From Pantoea anthophila (lineage in GTDB: Bacteria > Pseudomonadota > Gammaproteobacteria > Enterobacterales > Enterobacteriaceae), in assembly GCF_006494375.1 (NCBI RefSeq), contig NZ_VHIZ01000041.1:131927-195926 (forward strand): 64,000 nucleotides of DNA, in the 5' to 3' direction. The notes beneath the pieces were generated by a model that saw only the letters and a list, made by a program, of their open reading frames with translations, did not search any database and was not told the origin of the DNA. The translations under genes and the position numbers were made by a program. Of the stretch, positions 19,162 through 29,243 are shown piece after piece. Within the stretch, counting starts at the first letter, position 1. Each line of letters opens with the position of its first letter.

Positions 19162-19185
19162 CGCCGCAACACACCGGTTGCGGCG
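19162..19185. terminator. Palindrome between convergent adeP and PPTase-like gene
   Basis: CGCCGCAAC and GTTGCGGCG form a perfect 9-bp stem around a 6-base loop, placed between two converging stop codons. It lacks a clear T-run on either strand, so a bidirectional terminator is likely from position, but intrinsic termination is not certain. Confidence 0.55.
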
Positions 19186-19188
19186 TTG

Positions 19189-19938
19189 TCACATCTCAGG
19201 ATGCAGATTGCGCTCGCTGGGCAGGCTGGTCAGCCGCAGCGCATGCGGCCCGATATTGGGCTTGCCCATCTCCATTTCCCGTAATGCGCGCCACTGAAAG
19301 GCGTTATCCATCTCCCACAGATAGAGCCGCTGAGTCGCGGATGAGAGCGCACACGACCAGACCAGCACAGGCTCTGCATCGCAGACCACCTGAATATCGG
19401 GATAGAGCGACGACCGCAGCCGCCCCGCACCCGGCAGCAGGCGCAGCGAATCCAGCCCCCGATCGCCCTCTCCCGTCAGCTTGAGAATGCTCTGGCGCAG
19501 CGTCCAGATCTGGGTCACCGCTTCCATCGCATCCTGCTGGGCATTGATCCAGGCGATTTCGCCGGAGGTCAGCCCCTGAATCAGCTGCTCCTGCGTCTGA
19601 CGGCTCCGCGCATGCACGATCTCCATATCCAGACCGGCACGTCCGCCCTCTTCGGCCAGCAGCACCCCTACGGTATTACCCGCATAGGCGATGCTGAAAT
19701 CGGGCAGATCGCGGTCGGCAAAGGCGGGCCGTCCGTTATCCTGAATGGTTAAGCGCGGCAGCTCGTTGATGCCATAAATCCGCTGCATCAGCTGTGCCAG
19801 CAGGATACGCGCGGCAAGGAAGCGTCCACGGCGTTTATCAGCAAACTGCTGTGCCGTGTCACGGATTGCCTGGGGAATGTGCATCTCACTGGCCGGGAAA
19901 CCGGGGTCACCCGTCCAGCGTACAAAATGACCAGCCAT
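19189..19938 (-). CDS. 4'-phosphopantetheinyl transferase-like protein with altered motifs
   Basis: 249 aa. The layout is that of Sfp/AcpT phosphopantetheinyl transferases, which load the CoA arm onto carrier proteins: NGRPAF (69-73), a second motif region FSIAYAGN (81-88), GLDMEIV (102-108) and WTLRQSILK (145-153). In active enzymes the second motif usually reads SHSG-like and the last reads WTxKExxxK, with a Glu that helps bind magnesium. Here SHSG is AYAG and KE is RQ. The first Asp of GLDME and the final Lys remain. So either the protein has a different activity or it is a degraded paralogue. The reading frame is intact and the length is family-like, which argues for retained function. 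No carrier-protein gene is nearby. Confidence 0.6.
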   Translation of the reverse strand: MAGHFVRWTGDPGFPASEMHIPQAIRDTAQQFADKRRGRFLAARILLAQLMQRIYGINELPRLTIQDNGRPAFADRDLPDFSIAYAGNTVGVLLAEEGGRAGLDMEIVHARSRQTQEQLIQGLTSGEIAWINAQQDAMEAVTQIWTLRQSILKLTGEGDRGLDSLRLLPGAGRLRSSLYPDIQVVCDAEPVLVWSCALSSATQRLYLWEMDNAFQWRALREMEMGKPNIGPHALRLTSLPSERNLHPEM

Positions 19939-20138
19939 CTGTCGCTCCGTGAAAATGGTCAGATAATCATCAGAGGCATTGTAAGAATTTTCTTAACCTA
20001 ATGCACCCGGCAACGCACGGATTGGGCTAAATTCGGAATAGGACGAACGGATTCACGGGGGCAAAGCGGACAGTATTATCACAGTTAAAAGAAATTACTG
20101 TTGCGAACTCTGGATGCGGAGTAAGAAGAGGATGAACT

Positions 20139-20507
20139 ATGTTGCTGGACGAGATGGTGAAGCGAGAGCGTAGCCTGCACGGTTCTCAGCGCCGCGAGCG
20201 GCCATGGCTTGAACAGATACTCCATCCTGAATTTTGTGAGATAACCCGTTCAGGAAGTTTTATCACCCGGGCGCAAACCATTGAAGCACTGATAAAAGAA
20301 GAGCCACAGCCCGTCATGCTCAGCAGTGGCTTTCAGCTGGTGCGAACAAGCGAGGTGAGTCTGATACTGCACTACCGGAGTTGGGATGCTGACGGTCAAA
20401 GGGCCGCACTGCGTGCCTCACACTGGGTGCGTGAGGGGCAAACCTGGCGTATGGTTTTTCATCAGGGAACACCTGCATCGGAACCGGATTTGATGCGTGA
20501 ACCCTGA
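20139..20507 (+). CDS. SnoaL/DUF4440-type NTF2-fold protein
   Basis: 122 aa, a single NTF2-like cone fold: an N-terminal helix with LLDEMVKRERSLHGSQRRERPWLEQILHPEFCEI split by the LHPEF motif, then strands with ITRSGSFITR, LILHYRSW and HWVREGQTWRMVFHQGTP. Small DUF4440 proteins of this kind bind diverse ligands and rarely have a known role. It is preceded by AAGAGGATGAACT, a good ribosome-binding site. Nothing in the neighbourhood fixes a function. Confidence 0.7.
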   Translation: MLLDEMVKRERSLHGSQRRERPWLEQILHPEFCEITRSGSFITRAQTIEALIKEEPQPVMLSSGFQLVRTSEVSLILHYRSWDADGQRAALRASHWVREGQTWRMVFHQGTPASEPDLMREP

Positions 20508-20651
20508 CCTCATCATCCGTTCCCGGAAAGAGTTTTACACACGGTGACACCGCTGTCGTGCGGGTGTCATGATGCTGTCGGGTCCGGATCGTGTTGCTGC
20601 CGGGCTTTCTGTCGCACACTTTTCTTCCTGTCGATTCAACGGAGAACGCGA

Positions 20652-21119
20652 ATGAGCAGCATCAACCGATTTAAAGCACTGCGCCTGGCCCGCGCCTGGT
20701 CACAGGAGCAGCTGGCAGAGCTGGCCGGATTAAGCACCCGTACTGTACAGCGGATTGAAAATGGCGAGCGGCCGGGTCTGGAGACGCTGAGTGCGCTGGC
20801 TGCGGTCTTTGAGGTCAGCGTTAGTGATCTGACCGATCCGCAGAATGGCGAGAATCCGGCGCTGGATCAGCGGATTGTTGATGCGCGCAGCAGGATCGCG
20901 GAGGAAGCACGCTTTTATCGCTCCCTGATCACCGCGGTGGTCGTCTGCGTACTGCTTTTCGCGCTTAACGACGTGACGGCGCCTGGCAATCACTGGGCAC
21001 GCTGGGTGGCGATTATCTGGGGGGCCTTACTGATCATCCGCGCGATGCGGACTTTTGTTTTTCATGGGCTGGCGAACCGCTGGCAGCAAAAGCGCCTGCA
21101 GAAGATACTGCGCCGCTGA
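20652..21119 (+). CDS. XRE-family regulator with 2TM membrane domain
   Basis: 155 aa. Residues 5-60 are a Cro/CI-type helix-turn-helix (ARAWSQEQLAELAGLSTRTVQRIENGERPG). After a linker (to about 92) there are two hydrophobic segments, SLITAVVVCVLLFALND and HWARWVAIIWGALLIIRAMR, forming a 2TM-domain hairpin, then a basic tail. This architecture places a DNA-binding domain at the inner membrane, so it may sense a membrane or envelope signal. The ATG at 20652 follows GGAG at proper spacing. Its target is unknown. It follows the DUF4440 gene on the same strand with a 144-base gap. Confidence 0.75.
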   Translation: MSSINRFKALRLARAWSQEQLAELAGLSTRTVQRIENGERPGLETLSALAAVFEVSVSDLTDPQNGENPALDQRIVDARSRIAEEARFYRSLITAVVVCVLLFALNDVTAPGNHWARWVAIIWGALLIIRAMRTFVFHGLANRWQQKRLQKILRR

Positions 21120-21198
21120 GGCATTCACAGGGGGGAGTCTCTGATGATGGGCTGTGCGGTTCATGCGCGTCGCGATGCGAATCGCGACGCGGGTAGCA

Positions 21199-21789
21199 TC
21201 AGGCGAAACGGCTCGCCTGCTCAAAGCTCAGACGCGGCAGGCGCGGATGCAGTTTTGATGCCTCACCATAGCCAAGGTTGATCAGCAGGTTGACCTGATA
21301 CTGACCGTCCGGGAAGAAGGCGTCGTTCACTTTCGCCGGATCAAAACCGGACATCGGACCGGCATCCAGCCCCAGCGAACGGGCCGCCAGAATCAGGTAA
21401 CCCGCCTGCAGGCTGCTGTTACGGAAAGCCGTCTCTTTTGCCGCTTCCGGGCTGCCGGTAAACCAGCTGCGCGCATCAGCATGCGGGAACAGGGCGGGCA
21501 GCTGCTCATAGAACTCACGATCCCACGCCACAATCACCGTGACCGGTGCGCTCATGGTTTTGTCCAGGTTGCCGGAAGAGAGGGCCGGTTTCAGCTTCTC
21601 TTTCCCCTCCGCCGAGGTCACAAAAACAAAACGCGCAGGCGAGCAGTTTGCCGACGTTGGCCCCAGAGCCGTCAAGGTATAGAGCTGTTCCAGCAGGGCA
21701 TTATCGACCGGCTTATCCTGCCAGTAACTGTGGGTGCGGGCGTCGTTAAACAGCGTGTCCAGAGCGGTCTTATCGAGCGGTGTACTCAT
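21199..21789 (-). CDS. rutE: RutE/HadB-type nitroreductase-family oxidoreductase
   Basis: 196 aa flavoprotein of the nitroreductase superfamily. It matches E. coli RutE (probable malonic semialdehyde reductase in pyrimidine breakdown) along its length: [70 protein letters not shown] and [11 protein letters not shown]. No other rut genes are adjacent, so here it may serve as a stand-alone reductase for malonic semialdehyde or quinone-like substrates. The gene symbol rests on similarity rather than context. Confidence 0.78.
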   Translation of the reverse strand: MSTPLDKTALDTLFNDARTHSYWQDKPVDNALLEQLYTLTALGPTSANCSPARFVFVTSAEGKEKLKPALSSGNLDKTMSAPVTVIVAWDREFYEQLPALFPHADARSWFTGSPEAAKETAFRNSSLQAGYLILAARSLGLDAGPMSGFDPAKVNDAFFPDGQYQVNLLINLGYGEASKLHPRLPRLSFEQASRFA

Positions 21790-22039
21790 GCAACTCTCCT
21801 GTAGCAGGCGAAAAGGTTCGCCCGAATAGCTTCACGTATAGGGTTGGCTTGCGGCCTGACGCGGCGGGAGCGGGATCGCTCACGGCGGCACATCAGATCG
21901 GCGCCTCTACCGTTATACGATAATGGCGTGCCGCCGCAAAATAACATATCGGCAAGAATCACTGCAGAGAGGGGAATAACGGAGGAACGCGCACGGCGGG
22001 AAAGCCAGCCTGACAGCCTACGCCGCCAGGCCAGAGGGA

Positions 22040-23404
22040 TTATTTACCGATACAGAAGCTGGAGAAGATGCGTCCCAGCAGATCGTCAGAGGTGAACTCG
22101 CCGGTGATCTCGCTTAACGCCTGCTGAGCAAGGCGCAGCTCTTCAGCCAGCAGCTCGCCCGCCCAGGCGCCGAGCAGCTGTGCTTTGCCCTGCTGCAGGT
22201 GGGTTGCCGCTAACTCCAGCGCCTGCAGATGACGGCGACGCGCCAGGAAGCCCCCTTCCATATTGCCGGAGAAGCCCATGCTCTGCTTCAGGTGATCCCG
22301 CAGCGCATCGACGCCCTCGCTGGTGCGTGCCGACAGACGAATCAGTGAGTGACCATTGACGTCCGTCAGACCGGGAGACTCACCGGTCACATCCGCTTTA
22401 TTACGCACGACCGTGATCGGCAGTTGTGGCGGCAGACGCGAAACGAAATCGGGCCAGATGGCCGCCGCTTCGGTGGCATCGGTGGTGGTGGCGTCCACCA
22501 TAAACAGCACGCGATCCGCCTGTTCAATCTCCTGCCAGGCCCGCTCAATCCCGATGCGCTCCACTTCGTCGCTGGCCTCACGCAGACCGGCGGTGTCGAT
22601 GATGTGCAGCGGCATGCCATCAATATGAATATGCTCGCGCAGCACGTCGCGGGTGGTGCCCGCAATGTCGGTCACGATGGCGGCTTCACGGCCCGCCAGC
22701 GCATTCAGCAGGCTCGATTTACCGGCATTTGGCCGGCCTGCAATCACCACCTTCATCCCTTCACGCAGCAGGCTGCCCTGACGCGCTTCGGCACGGACGG
22801 CATCCAGGTCACTGACCACCGTATTCAGCTGCGCTTCAATTCTGCCGTCTGAGAGGAAATCGATCTCCTCATCCGGGAAGTCGATCGCGGCTTCGACGTA
22901 GATGCGCAGATGCGTGAGTGCTTCCACAAGATGATGAATACGGGCCGAGAAAGCGCCCTGCAGCGAGTTAACGGCAGAACGAGCGGCCTGTTCGGAGCTG
23001 GCATCAATCAGATCGGCAATCGCTTCGGCCTGCGCCAGATCGAGCTTGTCATTCAGGAACGCCCGTTCGGAAAACTCACCCGGCTGAGCAATCCGCACGC
23101 CTGGCAGGGCCACGATGCGCTTCAGCAGCAGGTCGAGGATCACCGGGCCACCGTGGCCCTGCAGCTCCAGCACATCTTCGCCGGTAAAGGAGTGGGGGCC
23201 AGGGAACCACAGCGCGATACCCTGATCCAGCACGCTACCGTCGCTGTCGGTAAACGGCAGATAATCGGCGTAGCGCGGCTTAGGCAGTTTGCCCAGCAGC
23301 TGGCGGGCGACCTCTGCCGCCTGTGCGCCAGAGACGCGCAGAATGCCGACGCCGCCGCGTCCGGGCGGTGTTGCCTGGGCAACAATGGTATCGCTGTGGC
23401 TCAT
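22040..23404 (-). CDS. mnmE: tRNA modification GTPase MnmE
   Basis: 454 aa. With MnmG it installs the 5-carboxymethylaminomethyl group on U34 of several tRNAs. The N-terminal folate-binding domain starts [25 protein letters not shown]; the G domain has [19 protein letters not shown] and NKAD motifs; the C-terminus ends CIGK with the catalytic Cys. The ATG at 23404 gives the family N-terminus; earlier codons reach into the yidC terminator. The rpmH-rnpA-yidD-yidC-mnmE order is the conserved Enterobacterales one. Confidence 0.97.
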   Translation of the reverse strand: MSHSDTIVAQATPPGRGGVGILRVSGAQAAEVARQLLGKLPKPRYADYLPFTDSDGSVLDQGIALWFPGPHSFTGEDVLELQGHGGPVILDLLLKRIVALPGVRIAQPGEFSERAFLNDKLDLAQAEAIADLIDASSEQAARSAVNSLQGAFSARIHHLVEALTHLRIYVEAAIDFPDEEIDFLSDGRIEAQLNTVVSDLDAVRAEARQGSLLREGMKVVIAGRPNAGKSSLLNALAGREAAIVTDIAGTTRDVLREHIHIDGMPLHIIDTAGLREASDEVERIGIERAWQEIEQADRVLFMVDATTTDATEAAAIWPDFVSRLPPQLPITVVRNKADVTGESPGLTDVNGHSLIRLSARTSEGVDALRDHLKQSMGFSGNMEGGFLARRRHLQALELAATHLQQGKAQLLGAWAGELLAEELRLAQQALSEITGEFTSDDLLGRIFSSFCIGK

Positions 23405-23420
23405 AAATTTTCTCTCGCTA

Positions 23421-23452
23421 CAAAAAACACAGGCGGTCACTTTGACCGCCTG
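23421..23452 (-). terminator. Terminator between yidC and mnmE
   Basis: On the minus strand CAGGCGGTCA pairs with TGACCGCCTG around a 3-base loop, followed by TGTTTTTT. This is a strong intrinsic terminator downstream of yidC. mnmE starts 17 bases beyond it, so mnmE expression would depend on read-through or its own promoter. Confidence 0.9.
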
Positions 23453-23495
23453 AGAATAGACTATATAGGGCGGGATGGCTCCCGCGCTGGATCGC

Positions 23496-25142
23496 TTACG
23501 CTTTCTTCTTGTCGCGGCTATGCAGACCACGTTTTTCCAGGCCGCGATAAATCAGCTGCTGCTGGAGAATGGTGACCAGGTTGCTGACGATGTAGTACAG
23601 CACCAGACCTGACGGGAACCACAGGAAGAAGACGGTGAAGATCACCGGCATGTACGTCATGATCTTCTGTTGCATCGGATCGGTCACGGTGGTCGGTGAC
23701 ATCTTCTGAATGAAGAACATGGTGATGCCCATCAGAATCGGCAGGATGTAGTACGGGTCCTGCGCAGACAGGTCATGGATCCACAGAATGAATGGCGCAT
23801 GACGCAGTTCAACCGAGCCTGACAGCATGTAGTAGAGCGCCAGGAAGATAGGCATCTGAATCACCAGCGGCAGACAGCCACCCAGCGGATTCACTTTCTC
23901 TGCTTTATACAGCGCCATCATTTCCTGGCTCTGCTTCTGCTTGTCATCACCCAGACGCTCACGCATCGCCTGAATTTTCGGCTGCAGCATGCGCATCTTC
24001 GCCATCGAGGTGTACTGCGCTTTGGTCAGCGGGTACATGATGCCGCGCACGATGAAGGTGATCACGATAATGGAGAAGCCCCAGTTACCGATGAAGCTGT
24101 GGATAAATTTCAGCAGCTTGAACAGCGGCTGAGAGATAAACCACAACCAGCCGTAATCCACGGTCAGATCAAGATGCGGCGCAATAGCAGCCATCTTGTC
24201 CTGAATTTCCGGGCCGACCCACAGGGTTGCGCCCAGATTCTGCTGTGCGCCTGCCGCGATGGTCACCGGTGCAGATTTATAGCCAATCGCCGCCACGCCG
24301 TTACCCAGGTTGCTGGTGTAAAGGGTGTTGGTGCCTTCGGTACGCGGAACCCATGCGGTTGCAAAGTACTGCTGCAGCATCGCCACCCAGCCATTGCTGG
24401 TGGTGGTGTTCAGGTTCTCGTTATCCGCGATGGTGTCGAATTTGTACTTCTCATATTTCGACTCGCTGGTGGAGTACGCCGCGCCACGGAAGGTGTGCAG
24501 TGCAAAGTTGTTGCTGCCGGTATCACGATGCTTAGGCAGATCGATAGTCTGCTTCAGCTGGCCAAACAGCGACACTTCCAGCGGCTGCTGGGTGGTGTTG
24601 TTGACATGATAGTCGACATTAACGGCATATTCGCCACGCTTGAAGATGAAGGTTTTGGTGTAAACCACGCCATTTTCAGCGGTATAGGTCATCGGCACAC
24701 GCAGTTCAGCCTGGCCATCAGCCAGCTCGAAGTGATCCTGTGCCGTGGTGAACAGCGGACGCGCACCGTTGTTGGGGTTATCCGGACCATTACGGCCGGT
24801 TAAACCACTCTGCGCCTGATAAAGGAAGGCTGGCGTCGTTTCAAGCAGCTGGAACGGCTGGTCAGAACCCAGTTTGTCCGGGAAAGTCAGCAGCTGTGCC
24901 TGTTCTACATCACCGCCGCGGGTGTTGATATTTAATGACAGGACATCAGTCTTAACGGTGATCGTCTGGCCCTGACCGCTGGCCGGTACACCCTGACTGG
25001 CGGTATCACCCGCTACGCTGTTGGTGCCCTGTGTGGTCTGCGTCTGCTGTGGCTGCGGAGCGTGGTCCGTCTGCCAGGCTTGCCAGATCATAAAGGTCAC
25101 GAACAGAAAAGCGATGAGAAAGAGATTGCGTTGCGAATCCAT
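23496..25142 (-). CDS. yidC: Membrane protein insertase YidC
   Basis: 548 aa, the E. coli length. It inserts and folds inner-membrane proteins alone or with SecYEG. The N-terminal signal anchor ([19 protein letters not shown], 5-23) is followed by a large periplasmic domain, then the conserved C-terminal five-helix core ([48 protein letters not shown]) with the hydrophilic-groove Arg in VRGIMYPL. It starts two bases after the yidD stop. Confidence 0.97.
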   Translation of the reverse strand: MDSQRNLFLIAFLFVTFMIWQAWQTDHAPQPQQTQTTQGTNSVAGDTASQGVPASGQGQTITVKTDVLSLNINTRGGDVEQAQLLTFPDKLGSDQPFQLLETTPAFLYQAQSGLTGRNGPDNPNNGARPLFTTAQDHFELADGQAELRVPMTYTAENGVVYTKTFIFKRGEYAVNVDYHVNNTTQQPLEVSLFGQLKQTIDLPKHRDTGSNNFALHTFRGAAYSTSESKYEKYKFDTIADNENLNTTTSNGWVAMLQQYFATAWVPRTEGTNTLYTSNLGNGVAAIGYKSAPVTIAAGAQQNLGATLWVGPEIQDKMAAIAPHLDLTVDYGWLWFISQPLFKLLKFIHSFIGNWGFSIIVITFIVRGIMYPLTKAQYTSMAKMRMLQPKIQAMRERLGDDKQKQSQEMMALYKAEKVNPLGGCLPLVIQMPIFLALYYMLSGSVELRHAPFILWIHDLSAQDPYYILPILMGITMFFIQKMSPTTVTDPMQQKIMTYMPVIFTVFFLWFPSGLVLYYIVSNLVTILQQQLIYRGLEKRGLHSRDKKKA

Positions 25143-25144
25143 CG

Positions 25145-25402
25145 TTAATGTTCTCTGGTATCAAAGGTTTTTGGCGGCACAGGATCGTCACCACCCGGGT
25201 TCAAGGGGTGGCATTTTAATACGCGTTTTAATGTCAACCAACTGCCTTTTATCAGGCCGAACCTGCGTAACGCCTCAATTCCGTAATGAGAGCAGGTCGG
25301 GTGAAACCGACAGTGTGGTCCCAGTAATGGACTGATACCGCGTTGATAGACGCGTATCAGGACGATCAGGAGCCGCGCGCCAGGCGACAGTGACGACGCC
25401 AT
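25145..25402 (-). CDS. yidD: Membrane protein insertion efficiency factor YidD
   Basis: 85 aa. YidD is a small membrane-associated protein that assists YidC-dependent insertion. The family core is clear: [30 protein letters not shown] and [15 protein letters not shown] with conserved Cys residues. The start lies inside rnpA (37-base overlap), as usual in this operon. Confidence 0.95.
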   Translation of the reverse strand: MASSLSPGARLLIVLIRVYQRGISPLLGPHCRFHPTCSHYGIEALRRFGLIKGSWLTLKRVLKCHPLNPGGDDPVPPKTFDTREH

Positions 25403-25725
25403 AATTTCTCCAACGCTTCCGCCAGCATACGGTTATCCAGATCGGCAACCCCCTTCTTCGCGACCACCACGAAGTCCATCGACGGCAGTTCATGTTGACG
25501 CAGACGAAAGCTTTCGCGGGTCAATCGCTTGATCCGGTTGCGTTCGTGGGCGCGTTTCACATGTTTTTTAGCGACGGTAAGACCGATGCGGGGATGCCCC
25601 AGCGCGTTAAGGCGGCCGAGAATAGTGATTTGCGGCGTGCCAGCCCGTTGTGGCTGCTGGAAGACGAAAGTGAAATGAGTGGGAGTTAACAAGCGTAACT
25701 CCCTGGGAAATGCGAGCTTACCCAT
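25366..25725 (-). CDS. rnpA: Ribonuclease P protein component
   Basis: 119 aa protein subunit that helps the RNase P RNA process tRNA 5' ends. It contains the signature [13 protein letters not shown] in the RNA-binding helix and the [13 protein letters not shown] central cleft. It begins with ATG GGT, where E. coli uses GTG. It follows rpmH by 14 bases. Confidence 0.97.
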   Translation of the reverse strand: MGKLAFPRELRLLTPTHFTFVFQQPQRAGTPQITILGRLNALGHPRIGLTVAKKHVKRAHERNRIKRLTRESFRLRQHELPSMDFVVVAKKGVADLDNRMLAEALEKLWRRHCRLARGS

Positions 25726-25739
25726 CAGGGCTAGCTTTA

Positions 25740-25892
<153 letters not shown>

Positions 25893-26123
25893 CTAAACTT
25901 GAAAATTTTCACTGGGTGACGCGTTTCGGGCCAGTAAATCGACCGACGCCTCAATGTGTCTTTAATAAAGAGGCGGGATTGTAATAATTGTACAGTCCCG
26001 AGTCAATTTACTTCGCGTGGCACGGTACCTGAAAACCCGCATACAGCCCGCTGAGTTCCGACATTTTGCTTTGGGGCGCAATGTCGGGTGGGGAATTATA
26101 CGGGCTCCGCTCTAAAGCGCAAG

Positions 26124-26347
26124 GATCGTACGGGATCTTATTACGATCGGGAGGCGGGATCGTGGGGATAAAACGAGACATCGTCCGAAATTCTGACGCT
26201 TTTCGCCAGATCCCTGCGGGTTTTTCCGGCAACTGGCGTAAACTTCTTTGCGCGCCTCAGGCCTGTGGATAAAAAGGATCAAAACTGTGTAGAAAGGGAA
26301 GATCTCTGTCTCGCTTTGCGCTATGATCCGCCCTTCCGCTGACGATC
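26124..26347 (+). promoter_or_regulatory. dnaA control region: DnaA box and cluster of GATC sites
   Basis: The 597 bases between rpmH and dnaA hold no supported gene. Within 26124-26347 there are nine GATC sites (26124, 26134, 26145, 26158, 26209, 26277, 26301, 26325, 26344; about one would be expected by chance) and a perfect DnaA box TGTGGATAA at 26264-26272. This is the known architecture for DnaA autorepression and Dam/SeqA-timed silencing of dnaA. The rpmH promoter lies at the other end; I did not fix individual -35/-10 elements. Confidence 0.8.
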
Positions 26348-26477
26348 CTCCGCTGATTGCAGGCTGGAAAACCGCTGATAGCGGTCGCAGGCGCTTTCTT
26401 TCGTCTGTGTCAAAAAATGAACGTTTCTTAGAGTAACGCCTACTATTCTTATCGAATTTGTACGAGTGGAGTCCGCC

Positions 26478-27893
26478 GTGTCACTTACGCTTTGGCAACA
26501 GTGTCTTGCCCGTTTGCAGGATGAGCTTCCTGCCACCGAATTCAGCATGTGGATCCGTCCACTGCAGGCTGAGTTAAACGACAATACGCTTGCCTTGTAT
26601 GCTCCAAATCGCTTCGTACTCGACTGGGTCCGGGATAAATACCTCAATAGTATCAATGCGCTGCTGAATGAATTCTGTGGCCCGAATGTGCCCGCGCTGC
26701 GTTTTGAAGTCGGCACGCGCCCGGTTCAGCAGCAGGCGGCAGCGGTCAGCCAGCCGGTTATGGCCAGCGTCAGCGCACCGGTAATGCCCGTGCAGAGCCA
26801 TGTTCGTCCGGCACCGACGCAGATCGTGCGTCCCAGCTGGGACAATGTGCCGGCACCGGCCGACGTGACCTACCGCTCGAATGTGAATAACCGTCATAAC
26901 TTCGACAACTTCGTCGAGGGTAAATCCAACCAGCTGGCGCGCGCGGCGGCACGTCAGGTGGCGGATAATCCCGGCGGCGCGTATAACCCGCTGTTTCTGT
27001 ATGGCGGCACCGGTCTGGGTAAAACGCACCTGCTGCATGCGGTAGGTAACGGCATCATTGCCCGTAAACCCAATGCAAAAGTGGTTTACATGCACTCCGA
27101 GCGTTTTGTGCAGGACATGGTTAAGGCCCTGCAGAACAATGCGATCGAAGAGTTCAAACGCTATTACCGTTCAGTAGATGCCCTGCTGATCGATGACATT
27201 CAGTTCTTTGCCAATAAAGAGCGATCGCAGGAAGAGTTCTTCCACACCTTTAATGCCTTATTAGAAGGCAATCAGCAGATCATCCTCACCTCGGATCGTT
27301 ACCCCAAAGAGATCAACGGGGTGGAAGATCGTCTTAAATCCCGTTTCGGCTGGGGGTTAACGGTGGCGATCGAGCCGCCTGAGCTGGAAACGCGGGTGGC
27401 GATCCTGATGAAAAAAGCGGATGAGAATGACATCCGCCTGCCGGGTGAAGTCGCCTTCTTTATTGCCAAGCGTTTACGATCCAATGTGCGTGAGCTGGAA
27501 GGCGCACTGAACCGCGTGATCGCCAACGCCAACTTTACCGGCCGGGCGATTACGATCGACTTCGTGCGTGAAGCGCTGCGCGATCTGCTGGCGCTGCAGG
27601 AAAAGCTGGTCACCATCGATAATATTCAGAAGACCGTGGCTGAGTACTACAAAATCAAGGTCGCCGATCTGCTTTCCAAGCGCCGTTCGCGTTCGGTTGC
27701 ACGTCCGCGCCAGATGGCGATGGCGATGGCGAAAGAGTTGACGAACCATAGCCTGCCGGAAATCGGCGACGCTTTTGGGGGACGCGACCATACAACGGTG
27801 CTTCATGCCTGCCGCAAGATTGAGCAGCTGCGTGAAGAGAGCCACGATATCAAAGAAGATTTCTCTAATCTCATCAGAACATTATCTTCGTGA
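26478..27893 (+). CDS. dnaA: Chromosomal replication initiator DnaA
   Basis: 471 aa initiator that binds DnaA boxes and opens oriC. Domain I ([17 protein letters not shown]...) at 1-85, a variable Pro/Gln-rich domain II at 86-135, the AAA+ domain with Walker [11 protein letters not shown] and Walker [10 protein letters not shown], and domain IV with the DNA-binding signature [15 protein letters not shown]. It starts with GTG (26478) preceded by GTGGAG, as in E. coli. Four bases separate it from dnaN. Confidence 0.97.
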   Translation: MSLTLWQQCLARLQDELPATEFSMWIRPLQAELNDNTLALYAPNRFVLDWVRDKYLNSINALLNEFCGPNVPALRFEVGTRPVQQQAAAVSQPVMASVSAPVMPVQSHVRPAPTQIVRPSWDNVPAPADVTYRSNVNNRHNFDNFVEGKSNQLARAAARQVADNPGGAYNPLFLYGGTGLGKTHLLHAVGNGIIARKPNAKVVYMHSERFVQDMVKALQNNAIEEFKRYYRSVDALLIDDIQFFANKERSQEEFFHTFNALLEGNQQIILTSDRYPKEINGVEDRLKSRFGWGLTVAIEPPELETRVAILMKKADENDIRLPGEVAFFIAKRLRSNVRELEGALNRVIANANFTGRAITIDFVREALRDLLALQEKLVTIDNIQKTVAEYYKIKVADLLSKRRSRSVARPRQMAMAMAKELTNHSLPEIGDAFGGRDHTTVLHACRKIEQLREESHDIKEDFSNLIRTLSS

Positions 27894-27897
27894 CGCT

Positions 27898-28998
27898 ATG
27901 AAATTTATTGTTGAACGTGAGCAGCTGCTGAAGCCGCTGCAACAAGTAAGTGGCCCGCTGGGCGGGCGTCCAACGCTGCCAATCCTTGGAAACCTGCTGC
28001 TGCAGGTAACAGAAGGTTCGCTGCTGCTGACCGGTACCGATCTGGAAATGGAGATGGTGGCACGCGTGGCGCTGACGCAGGCGCATGAGCCTGGCGCGAC
28101 CACCGTTCCGGCGCGTAAATTCCTCGATATCTGTCGTGGCTTACCGGATGGCGCAGAGATCACGCTGGCGCTGGAAGGCGATCGCATGCTGGTGCGCTCA
28201 GGACGCAGCCGTTTTTCGCTGTCCACCCTGCCCGCCAGTGACTTCCCGAATCTTGACGACTGGCAGAGTGAAGTCGAATTCACCCTGCCGCAGGCGACGA
28301 TGAAGCGGCTGATCGAAGCGACTCAGTTCTCCATGGCGCATCAGGATGTGCGTTACTACCTCAACGGCATGATGTTTGAAACCGAAGGGGAAGAACTGCG
28401 CACCGTGGCGACGGACGGTCACCGTCTGGCCGTCTGCTCAATGCCGGTTGGCCAGGCGCTGCCGAGTCATTCGGTGATTGTGCCGCGCAAAGGCGTGATT
28501 GAGCTGCTGCGTCTGCTGGATGGCGGCGAGACCCCGCTGCAGGTGCAGATTGGCGGCAGTAATATTCGTGCACACGTCGGCGACTACATCTTCACCTCTA
28601 AGCTGGTTGATGGTCGTTTCCCCGATTATCGCCGCGTGTTGCCGAAGAATCCCGACAAAGTGCTGGAAGCGGGCTGTGACCTGCTCAAACAGGCGTTTGC
28701 CCGTGCGGCTATCCTCTCCAACGAGAAGTTCCGCGGGGTGCGCCTCTATATCACCGAAAACCAGCTGAAGATCACTGCCAATAACCCTGAACAGGAAGAG
28801 GCGGAAGAGATGCTGGATGTCAGCTATAACGGCACCGAACTGGAGATTGGCTTTAACGTCAGTTACGTGCTGGATGTGCTGAACGCGCTGAAGTGTGAGA
28901 ACGTGCGTCTGCTGCTGACCGATTCGGTGTCGAGCGTGCAGATTGAGGATGTGGCGAGTCCTGCTGCGGCCTATGTCGTCATGCCCATGCGCTTGTAG
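27898..28998 (+). CDS. dnaN: DNA polymerase III beta sliding clamp
   Basis: 366 aa, the E. coli length. It forms the ring-shaped dimer that tethers polymerase III to DNA. Three repeated clamp domains are recognisable, and the protein ends with the hydrophobic-cleft tail AAYVVMPMRL. It is directly downstream of dnaA and probably shares its transcript. Unlike in E. coli, where recF follows almost at once, here a 245-base gap with an ERIC-like element follows. Confidence 0.97.
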   Translation: MKFIVEREQLLKPLQQVSGPLGGRPTLPILGNLLLQVTEGSLLLTGTDLEMEMVARVALTQAHEPGATTVPARKFLDICRGLPDGAEITLALEGDRMLVRSGRSRFSLSTLPASDFPNLDDWQSEVEFTLPQATMKRLIEATQFSMAHQDVRYYLNGMMFETEGEELRTVATDGHRLAVCSMPVGQALPSHSVIVPRKGVIELLRLLDGGETPLQVQIGGSNIRAHVGDYIFTSKLVDGRFPDYRRVLPKNPDKVLEAGCDLLKQAFARAAILSNEKFRGVRLYITENQLKITANNPEQEEAEEMLDVSYNGTELEIGFNVSYVLDVLNALKCENVRLLLTDSVSSVQIEDVASPAAAYVVMPMRL

Positions 28999-29024
28999 GT
29001 GTTACATATCGGCCTGGCTTACTT

Positions 29025-29111
29025 GCCATTCTGATTCCGGGCAGTGCTCGCCCCTGGTCACATACTTCAGTATGCTCCCAGGGTCTGCGCGCTGGCCGGA
29101 ACCAGACTGGC
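29025..29111. repeat. ERIC-like palindrome between dnaN and recF
   Basis: A long imperfect inverted repeat spans the centre of the dnaN-recF gap: outer arms GCCATTCTGATTCCGG (29025-29040) and CCGGAACCAGACTGGC (29096-29111), and a central stem CCCTGGTCACATACT / AGTATGCTCCCAGGG. The centre resembles the core of the enterobacterial repetitive intergenic consensus (compare the ERIC primer sites: GTCACTTACTT and GTAAGCTCCTGGGG). The full element may reach from about 29000 to 29175. Frames open across it are not credible genes. Confidence 0.7.
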
Positions 29112-29243
29112 GGCGACGCCGACGGCCTGGTGACGGGGATGTCGGGCAAACCTGCTTCGCCGTCGACGCCCTGGATTGTTAAAGGTAAGTCCTGAATTTT
29201 TACCATTTTATCCCGATCATTGCCCCTCACGCTGGACTGATTC

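Noticed and set aside
21790..22039. Possible small gene between the rutE-like gene and mnmE
   Set aside because: The open frame there runs into mnmE antisense and is Arg-rich without a domain; nothing else supported.
28943..29182. Rightward 79-codon frame across the dnaN end and the ERIC-like repeat
   Set aside because: Arg/Cys/Trp-rich translation of a palindrome with no ribosome-binding site; the repeat explains it.
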